From Bacteroidales bacterium (GTDB lineage: Bacteria > Bacteroidota > Bacteroidia > Bacteroidales > Muribaculaceae), in assembly GCA_022768005.1 (NCBI GenBank), contig JALEMF010000017.1, positions 1-41,718 on the forward strand: 41,718 bases of DNA, in the 5' to 3' direction. The position numbers and the translations under genes are program-made. How positions within the stretch are numbered: position 1 is the stretch's first letter; every line of letters starts with the position of its first letter. Positions 36,757 through 41,718 of this stretch are shown here, piece by piece. The notes under the pieces are model-generated. The model worked only from the letters and a program-made list of their open reading frames with translations. It was not told where the DNA came from and made no database searches.

Positions 36757-36788
36757 AAAAAGGATGTGAAATTTTCACATCCTTTTTT
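36757..36788. terminator. Intrinsic terminator after serA
   Basis: GGATGTGAA (36762-36770) pairs with TTCACATCC (36774-36782), flanked by five As and six Ts that extend the stem. It begins 20 bases after the serA stop. Confidence 0.9.
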
Positions 36789-36837
36789 ATTGCCGTAGAA
36801 CATTCGCTATGAGTAAGGATCGTGTACTAAAAGTACG

Positions 36838-36871
36838 TTAGCGCAGAATATAAATTGATAATTTGCGCTAA
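36838..36871. repeat. Orphan palindromic element P1
   Basis: A 34-base element with perfect outer arms TTAGCGCA/TGCGCTAA; including flanks, the arms are 12 bp (TACGTTAGCGCA at 36834-36845 with TGCGCTAACGTA at 36864-36875). The centre is AT-rich. It lies downstream of the serA terminator, not next to an ATPase gene. Confidence 0.88.
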
Positions 36872-36889
36872 CGTATGTTTTTTGATATG

Positions 36890-36923
36890 TTAGCACAAAT
36901 TATAATTGGAAAAGTTGTGCTAA
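36890..36923. repeat. Orphan palindromic element P2
   Basis: A 34-base element with perfect nine-base arms TTAGCACAA/TTGTGCTAA, clearly related in sequence to P1 and identical in length. It begins 52 bases after P1 starts. Base changes relative to P1 are compensated on both arms (GCGC to GCAC/GTGC), which suggests the pairing or dyad itself is kept by selection. Confidence 0.88.
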
Positions 36924-36958
36924 GTGGTGATTTTTGCTCCCTTTGCGCAGATTATCTT

Positions 36959-37053
36959 GAAAGGCGAAAAGGACGAAAAGGACTGCATGGAAGTGATTTA
37001 GGGTAAAAAGGCTTCAGGGTCTAAGATGGCTTCAATGGCAGTGATGGCTAAAA
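36959..37053 (+). repeat. 9-nt-period array, copy A5 (longest)
   Basis: About ten degenerate nine-base units, such as GAAAGGCGA, AAAGGACGA, AAAGGACTG, then AAGGCTTCA, GGGTCTAAG, ATGGCTTCA, ATGGCAGTG and ATGGCTAAA. It is non-coding as far as I can see and lies between the P elements and the korAB promoter. Confidence 0.6.
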
Positions 37054-37131
37054 GAAATGATGCGATTTTGTTTATCGGGTAAAAATAATCAAAAAAAGTG
37101 TAAAAAGAACATAAATATAAAAAATAAGGTG

Positions 37132-37139
37132 TAACTTTG
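37132..37139 (+). promoter_or_regulatory. -7 box for korAB
   Basis: TAACTTTG matches TAnnTTTG exactly and gives a leader of about 70 bases before the ATG at 37219. Between the 9-nt array and this box (37054-37131) I see only AT-rich sequence. Confidence 0.6.
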
Positions 37140-37218
37140 TTACCGCATAGTTTATGCAACCAAAATAGTATAAACCATAAAAAACTAAACATACCTTAAA
37201 GCAAACATTTAATTTGTC

Positions 37219-39066
37219 ATGTTAGAGCAAACCAGTGTAAAGACTCTTGACAAAGTAGTCGTAAGATTTTCCGGTGACTCAGGTGATGGAATGCAACTTG
37301 CAGGCAACATTTTTACGAATGTGTCAGCAGGTGTAGGCAATAGCGTATCAACATTCCCTGACTATCCGGCAGAAGTAAGAGCCCCTCAAGGATCATTGAG
37401 TGGTGTATCGGGATTCCAAGTAAGCGTAGGTGCAGGAGTTCACACTCCGGGTGATGAATGTGATGTGCTTGTGGCAATGAACCCTGCCGCACTCAAGCAA
37501 CACGTGAAATTCCTCAAGCCTACCGGTGTAATAATTCTTGATATAGATGCTTTTAAGCCGGAAGGTCTTAAAAAAGCATTGTTCGAGACAGATGACCCGA
37601 TTAAAGAATTAGGCATTACCGCACAAGTGGTGGAAGTACCTGTTACCACAATGACCAAGGCTGCACTTGCAGATAGCGGTATGGATAACAAGTCAATACT
37701 TAAGTGCCGTAATATTTTTGCACTTGGACTTGTGTGCTGGCTTTTTGACCGTCCGCTCGCCAATGCACTGCACATGCTTAAAAATAAATTTGCGAAAAAG
37801 CCTGCAGTCTTTGAGGCAAATGCAAAGGTTATACAAGCAGGATACGATTACGGACATAATATTCATGCTTCAGTATCTACTTACCGAATTGAGACGGAGC
37901 CTATTAAAGCCGGTACTTATACAGATATCAATGGTAACACCGCTACAGCATGGGGCTTGATTCTCGCATCAGAGAAATCACATCGTCCGCTATTCCTCGG
38001 CAGTTATCCTATCACTCCGGCTACAGATATTCTTCACGAACTCGCTAAGCGTAAAGACCTCGGTGTCAAGGCTTGCCAGATGGAAGATGAAATAGCTGGC
38101 GTATGTTCTGCAATCGGTGCATCTTTTGCGGGTGACCTTGCCGTTACATCAACTTCAGGTCCGGGTCTTGCACTTAAGAGTGAAGGTATAGGACTTGCCG
38201 TGATGGCGGAATTACCACTTGTGGTGATTGACGTACAGCGTGGCGGACCTTCAACAGGTCTTCCTACCAAGACAGAGCAGACGGACTTGATGCAAGCACT
38301 TTACGGACGTAACGGTGAAAGCCCTGTGGCAGTGGTTGCTCCGGCATCGCCTACAGACTGCTTCACTATGGCATTCGAGGCAAGCCGCATAGCTCTTGAA
38401 CACATGACGCCGGTAATTCTCCTTTCCGATGCATTTATCGGTAACGGTTCTTCAGCATGGCGTATTCCTGAAGAAAATGAATATCCTGAAATAAAGTGCA
38501 ATTTCGTGCCGGAAGATAAGAAAGAAGGCTGGAAGCCATATCTCCGTGACCCTCAGACGCTTGTGCGCTACTGGGCAATACCGGGAACAGAAGGACTTAT
38601 GCACCGCCTCGGTGGTCTTGAGAAAAATGCTGAAACAAGTGCAATCTCAAATGATCCTCTGAACCACGAAAAGATGGTTGGTATCCGTCGTGAAAAAGTG
38701 GCACGTATAGCGAATGACATTCCACAGCAAGACGTTCTCTTCGATGCTGATGCAAAAACACTTCTTATCGGTTGGGGCGGTACTTACGGACACTTGCTTA
38801 CAGCCGCTCAGGAACTCAACAAGGCAGGGAAGCAAGTTGCTTACACGCACTTCAGATACATCAATCCATTACCGGCAAATACAGCCGATGTTATTAACAA
38901 GTACGACACAATAATCGTGGCAGAACTTAATACAGGAATGTTCGCCGACTATTTGCAGGCAAAATTCCCGGGTAAAGTTATCAAACGCATTAATAAAGTA
39001 CAAGGACAGCCGTTTATGGTGAAAGAAATCGTTGATGGCGTAACTAAAATAATGGAGGGCAAGTAA
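37219..39066 (+). CDS. korA: 2-oxoacid:ferredoxin oxidoreductase, fused gamma-alpha subunit
   Basis: A 615-residue subunit that joins the gamma domain (residues about 10-190: VVRFSGDSGDGMQLAGNIF, TFPDYPAEVRAPQG) and the alpha domain (from about 230: SYPITPATDILHELA, MEDEIAGVCSAIGAS, TSTSGPGLALKSEG, QRGGPSTGLPTKTEQ). With the beta subunit encoded two bases downstream it interconverts a 2-oxoacid plus CoA and an acyl-CoA plus CO2, using ferredoxin. The 2-oxoglutarate (Kor) type is the usual assignment of this fused arrangement in Bacteroidota, but pyruvate or branched oxoacids cannot be excluded by eye. Confidence 0.92.
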   Translation: MLEQTSVKTLDKVVVRFSGDSGDGMQLAGNIFTNVSAGVGNSVSTFPDYPAEVRAPQGSLSGVSGFQVSVGAGVHTPGDECDVLVAMNPAALKQHVKFLKPTGVIILDIDAFKPEGLKKALFETDDPIKELGITAQVVEVPVTTMTKAALADSGMDNKSILKCRNIFALGLVCWLFDRPLANALHMLKNKFAKKPAVFEANAKVIQAGYDYGHNIHASVSTYRIETEPIKAGTYTDINGNTATAWGLILASEKSHRPLFLGSYPITPATDILHELAKRKDLGVKACQMEDEIAGVCSAIGASFAGDLAVTSTSGPGLALKSEGIGLAVMAELPLVVIDVQRGGPSTGLPTKTEQTDLMQALYGRNGESPVAVVAPASPTDCFTMAFEASRIALEHMTPVILLSDAFIGNGSSAWRIPEENEYPEIKCNFVPEDKKEGWKPYLRDPQTLVRYWAIPGTEGLMHRLGGLEKNAETSAISNDPLNHEKMVGIRREKVARIANDIPQQDVLFDADAKTLLIGWGGTYGHLLTAAQELNKAGKQVAYTHFRYINPLPANTADVINKYDTIIVAELNTGMFADYLQAKFPGKVIKRINKVQGQPFMVKEIVDGVTKIMEGK

Positions 39067-39068
39067 AA

Positions 39069-40082
39069 ATGGAAGAACAAAAATATACAGCGGCAGATTA
39101 TAAGAGTGACCAATCAGTACGTTGGTGCCCGGGTTGCGGTGACCACGCAGTGTTAAACTCACTTCATAAGGCTATGGCAACTCTCGGAGTGCCGCCATGC
39201 AAGACTGCAGTGATATCCGGTATCGGTTGTAGTTCTCGTTTGCCTTACTATATGAATACATACGGTTTCCACACTATCCACGGTCGTGCAGCTGCAATAG
39301 CAACAGGATTTAAAGTAGCAAATCCTGAAATGACAGTATGGCAGATTTCAGGCGACGGTGACGGACTTGCTATCGGTGGTAATCATTTTATCCATGCCGT
39401 AAGAAGAAATATCGACTTGAATATCATTCTTTTTAATAATAAGATTTACGGTCTTACCAAGGGACAGTATTCACCTACAAGTGACCGCGGATTCGTGTCA
39501 AAATCTTCTCCTTACGGGACTACTGAAGACCCGTTTATTCCTGCCGAACTTGTATTCGGTGCAAGAGGGACATTCTTTGCTCGTACAATAGACGTGGAAC
39601 TCAATATTTCTCAGGAAGTACTTGTAGCGGCTGCCAAGCATAAAGGCGCGTCAATAGTGGAAATGCTCACTAACTGTATGATTTTCAATAATGGTATCCA
39701 TAACTTTATTACTGACCGTGAAACTCGTGCAGACAGAACTATTCACCTTGTACATGGTGAAAAGATGATTTTCGGCAAAGAAAAGAATATGGGTATAGTC
39801 CAAGACGGTTTCGGACTTAAGGCTGTGGAAATCGGTAAAGACGGATACACTATTGATGACGTTCTTGTACATGATGCACATTCACAAAGCAACTTCCTCC
39901 ATCAGCAACTTGCTATGATGGACGGACACGAATTGCCGCTCGCTATCGGTGTAATCCGTGATGTGGAAGGTCTTACTTACAATGACGAAGTGGATCATCA
40001 GGTGGCTGAAGTTCGTGCAAAGAAGGGCTTTGACTCTCTCCGCAGTATGATACTCGCAGGAGAAACTTGGGAAGTAAAGTAA
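39069..40082 (+). CDS. korB: 2-oxoacid:ferredoxin oxidoreductase, beta subunit
   Basis: A 337-residue subunit that binds thiamine diphosphate and a [4Fe-4S] cluster. Cys residues in WCPGCGDH (near residue 20) and GIGCSS (near 54) are likely cluster ligands. The thiamine motif starts with GDGDGLAIGG near residue 97 and ends with NNKIYGLTKGQYSPTS near 125-140. No ferredoxin-like subunit is encoded next to it, so electrons must leave through a separate ferredoxin. It starts two bases after korA and ends at a strong terminator. Confidence 0.95.
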   Translation: MEEQKYTAADYKSDQSVRWCPGCGDHAVLNSLHKAMATLGVPPCKTAVISGIGCSSRLPYYMNTYGFHTIHGRAAAIATGFKVANPEMTVWQISGDGDGLAIGGNHFIHAVRRNIDLNIILFNNKIYGLTKGQYSPTSDRGFVSKSSPYGTTEDPFIPAELVFGARGTFFARTIDVELNISQEVLVAAAKHKGASIVEMLTNCMIFNNGIHNFITDRETRADRTIHLVHGEKMIFGKEKNMGIVQDGFGLKAVEIGKDGYTIDDVLVHDAHSQSNFLHQQLAMMDGHELPLAIGVIRDVEGLTYNDEVDHQVAEVRAKKGFDSLRSMILAGETWEVK

Positions 40083-40096
40083 ATTAACTTCATACT

Positions 40097-40136
40097 TAAA
40101 AATAAAGGCTGCGCGTCTGTGCAGCCTTTATTTTTT
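40097..40136. terminator. Bidirectional intrinsic terminator
   Basis: AAAATAAAGGCTGC (40099-40112) pairs perfectly with GCAGCCTTTATTTT (40121-40134) over 14 bp. T runs on both sides let it stop korAB (+) and the convergent barrel-protein genes (-), whose last stop codon overlaps it. Confidence 0.93.
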
Positions 40137-40821
40137 ATAGTGTGTAACCGATGGATATGAATATGCTTTGACTTAATTCTTTCTTTGGTACATAAAATTT
40201 TTGTCCGTTGGCAAGTGTGACATTTCTTCGTCCTGAATAATAGTCAAGATTAGATATATTATACCCGGCTCCGAATACAAAGCGGTCTGCTGATAATTTT
40301 ATTGATGTTCTTGCTCCCCAATATAGCCAATTCAAGTCTTTGTTCCTGAATGTGCGATAATCAACTGTATGACCGGTATTTCCTGAAAATTCTCTGATTT
40401 CGTAGGTTAGAGAATTGTGAAAAGGACAGGCAAAACTGAGTCCCGGCTCTATCTGAACCCATAGTTTGAAATAATCATCTCTGCTTTTCCATAACGCAGT
40501 AGATTTAATGATTAATGCCGGCTTAAACATTATCCACCTGACGTTTCGCTCATTATCCGCAAGTTCCGATTCATACCCGTCAATAATTGTCTGCCTGGTA
40601 GGTTGATTGTATTGACTTGTTAATTCAACACCAAATGACAATCCGAGGTATTTATGAAAGTTCCAACTTACAGTCGGTTCAACGAGCCACGCATTTTCAT
40701 TATTGATGTATATTCCGCCATATAATTCGGCAGTGAATGGGTGTTTCTCTTCTTGAGCATACGCATTTTTAGGAAAGAAAATAAGAGAAAAAAGGACCAA
40801 AAGGCAAAATGGTCTCTTCAT
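40135..40821 (-). CDS. Secreted beta-barrel-like protein of unknown function
   Basis: A 228-residue protein with a clear signal peptide (LLVLFSLIFFPKNAYAQ, cleavage after AYA at about residue 22). The mature part alternates polar and aromatic residues in strand-like stretches (FTAELYGGIYIN, LGLSFGVELTSQY, DRFVFGAGYNISNL) and ends in FISIGYTL, with the terminal hydrophobic pattern of outer membrane barrels. No family is recognised. It lies three bases downstream of another barrel-like gene, so the pair is probably one transcript and may form related envelope proteins. Confidence 0.75.
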   Translation of the reverse strand: MKRPFCLLVLFSLIFFPKNAYAQEEKHPFTAELYGGIYINNENAWLVEPTVSWNFHKYLGLSFGVELTSQYNQPTRQTIIDGYESELADNERNVRWIMFKPALIIKSTALWKSRDDYFKLWVQIEPGLSFACPFHNSLTYEIREFSGNTGHTVDYRTFRNKDLNWLYWGARTSIKLSADRFVFGAGYNISNLDYYSGRRNVTLANGQKFYVPKKELSQSIFISIGYTL

Positions 40822-40824
40822 TTA

Positions 40825-41394
40825 TTACTTTGTCTTTTTAGGGCGTCCGCCGAGGACAAATCCTATATTTACACTTACGTTGTTGTATCCCTTTCTGCAT
40901 ATATTAAATTGTGCAGAAATGCGAAAATGATAGAGCAATTCAACACCGATACGCGGAGCAAAAAGCATTGCTGTGCCTTTTGATGGAAAATATTCATCGC
41001 CTACAACATCGTTAAATGCCACTCCGATTGCTGTGCCTACAAATGGATTGATTTTTGTTCCCTGCTTAAAATTATAATCACCTACGGCTGCGATTGCTAA
41101 TGTCCTGTTACTCTGCCAACGGTCGTAGCCATCATTGAAAAGGTGTTCATAACCGCGCCTTGCTGTTGACAAGTCGAGCATAAGACCGCAATCCCATGGA
41201 GTGCCTTTGAAATTATATCTGCCTTCTAATCCTAATGATGCGCTTATCTGAGATTTTCCGTCATGGTAGCTTCCTAATGGAAGTGTTAAACCTGCTCTTG
41301 CTTCTCCTTCCATCATTTGTACGATTTTGTCATTGCCGTATGCGTTAAATGATGTGGCGGCTATTATCAGAATTAATGTAAAGATGATTCTCAT
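40825..41394 (-). CDS. Small outer membrane beta-barrel-like protein
   Basis: A 189-residue protein with a signal peptide (IIFTLILIIAATSFNAYG, cleavage near residue 20). The mature part looks like an OmpW/opacity-type eight-stranded barrel: repeated strand-like segments (GEARAGLTLPLGSYHDG, ISASLGLEGRYNF, KINPFVGTAIGVAF, APRIGVELLYHF, VSVNIGFVLGG). It ends with the basic tail RPKKTK rather than the usual aromatic residue. First gene of a two-gene unit. Function is unknown. Confidence 0.78.
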   Translation of the reverse strand: MRIIFTLILIIAATSFNAYGNDKIVQMMEGEARAGLTLPLGSYHDGKSQISASLGLEGRYNFKGTPWDCGLMLDLSTARRGYEHLFNDGYDRWQSNRTLAIAAVGDYNFKQGTKINPFVGTAIGVAFNDVVGDEYFPSKGTAMLFAPRIGVELLYHFRISAQFNICRKGYNNVSVNIGFVLGGRPKKTK

Positions 41395-41443
41395 AAAGAA
41401 ATGTGATGAGTCTTGTTAATGACATTAAAAATGTTATATAGCG

Positions 41444-41451
41444 CAAAGTTA
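41444..41451 (-). promoter_or_regulatory. -7 box for the barrel-protein pair
   Basis: TAACTTTG on the minus strand matches TAnnTTTG, 49 bases upstream of the ATG at 41394. A TTTG at 41478-41475 lies 23 bases farther upstream and could be the -33 box. Confidence 0.6.
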
Positions 41452-41462
41452 ATAACATAAAT

Positions 41463-41502
41463 TGAATAAATACTCAAAAATATTGAAAAATAGATTTATT
41501 CA
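41463..41502. repeat. Inverted repeat with TGAATAAAT arms
   Basis: TGAATAAAT (41463-41471) and ATTTATTCA (41494-41502) are perfect nine-base inverted arms separated by 22 AT-rich bases. The left arm equals the first nine bases of elements S3 and S4. It overlaps the possible -33 region of the barrel-gene promoter. Confidence 0.6.
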
Positions 41503-41551
41503 CTTTTGTTTGGTTGTGGCTCTTTGTTGGCGGACTTTATCTGCAATTTTC

Positions 41552-41718
41552 ACAGACCGCACCTCCCCGAGGTGCGAATGTGGAGAGTATGTCTATCTCA
41601 GGGTGGCGCACTTCGTGCTTACCCTGAGTTACTTACGGCTGAAAGTCTCCGACTTTCTTTGATGGCGTAACCTCTTAAGTATAAGGACAGACCGCACGCT
41701 CTACGAGGTGCGAATGTG
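41552..41718. repeat. Hairpin-rich intergenic repeat at the right edge
   Basis: The block begins with ACAGACCGCACC and ends in GAGGTGCGAATGTG (41552-41582); a near copy occurs at 41687-41718, reaching the window edge. Between them are further hairpins: TCAGGGT with ACCCTGA enclosing GCACTTCGTGC, and AAAGTCTCCGACTTT. It looks like a dispersed Bacteroidota intergenic repeat rather than a gene. The region 41395-41551 holds only the promoter and inverted repeat listed separately. Confidence 0.6.

Noticed and set aside
36998..37192. Minus-strand 64-residue frame in the serA-korA gap
   Set aside because: It translates the 9-nt array and AT-rich promoter region of korAB; no ribosome-binding site or homology is seen.
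41462..41662. 66-residue + strand frame at the right edge
   Set aside because: It starts with TTG inside an inverted repeat and translates hairpin repeats. It resembles repeat-derived false proteins often called in Bacteroidota genomes.

Overview
The window looks like a chromosomal segment of a Bacteroidota organism, most likely of the order Bacteroidales; I cannot fix the family. Four things point there: many intergenic boxes of the form TAnnTTTG, which is the -7 element of the Bacteroidota housekeeping sigma factor; a fused SecDF; a 2-oxoacid:ferredoxin oxidoreductase with fused gamma and alpha subunits next to its beta subunit; and a serine pathway whose SerA has the TPKK variant motif. 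Most of it is core metabolism and housekeeping. No rRNA, tRNA, CRISPR array, prophage or intact transposase was seen.

Layout. 1-2118 (+): a 5'-truncated GNAT-like protein, pyrH and frr. 2247-6148 (+): a radical SAM protein, an LD-carboxypeptidase and a lipoprotein S9 peptidase, closed by a two-way terminator shared with a convergent membrane protein (6222-6911, -). 7146-10031 (+): secDF. 10209-15542 (-): a run read from a pyrE promoter, namely pyrE, an SRPBCC protein, argH, a Rieske-like lipoprotein, a SemiSWEET and ligA. 15725-17191 (+): an NfeD/SPFH membrane pair. 17347-18603 (-): an AAA/DUF4143 ATPase. 18788-21818 (-): miaB, a tetrapyrrole-methylase-fold methyltransferase and a YycJ-like MBL hydrolase. 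21969-26081 (+): a CoA transferase, a MATE exporter and L-serine dehydratase. 26156-26835 (-): a HigBA-type toxin-antitoxin locus whose toxin gene has an in-frame stop. 27076-32681 (+): an ABC tripartite exporter (ATPase, two MacB-like permeases, adaptor, TolC-like channel). 32947-34191 (+): a second AAA/DUF4143 ATPase. 34705-36736 (+): serC-serA. 37219-40082 (+): korA-korB. 40135-41394 (-): two secreted beta-barrel-like proteins. The right edge holds a hairpin-rich repeat.

The most unusual signal is a repeated blueprint around the two ATPase genes. Each gene has its own private family of 32-34 nt partly palindromic elements: one distal copy upstream, one between the -7 box and the start codon, and one at or just after the stop codon. 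The two families differ in sequence (GGCAATATTGCC core for the first; TGAAT...ATTCA ends for the second) but sit in the same places. A third pair of 34-nt palindromes (36838-36923) has the same size and spacing style but no ATPase gene beside it. This could be operator-based self-control, or a cassette-like selfish unit made of repeat, ATPase and repeat. A second pattern is a set of five degenerate 9-nt-period arrays (consensus near AAAGGGCTT), each on the + strand and just downstream of a + strand gene.

How the genes fit together: serC-serA make serine and sdaA breaks it down to pyruvate; the CoA transferase and KorAB belong to anaerobic acyl-CoA/2-oxoacid metabolism with acetate or succinate products; secDF, the lipoprotein peptidase, the barrel proteins and the tripartite exporter serve the envelope.
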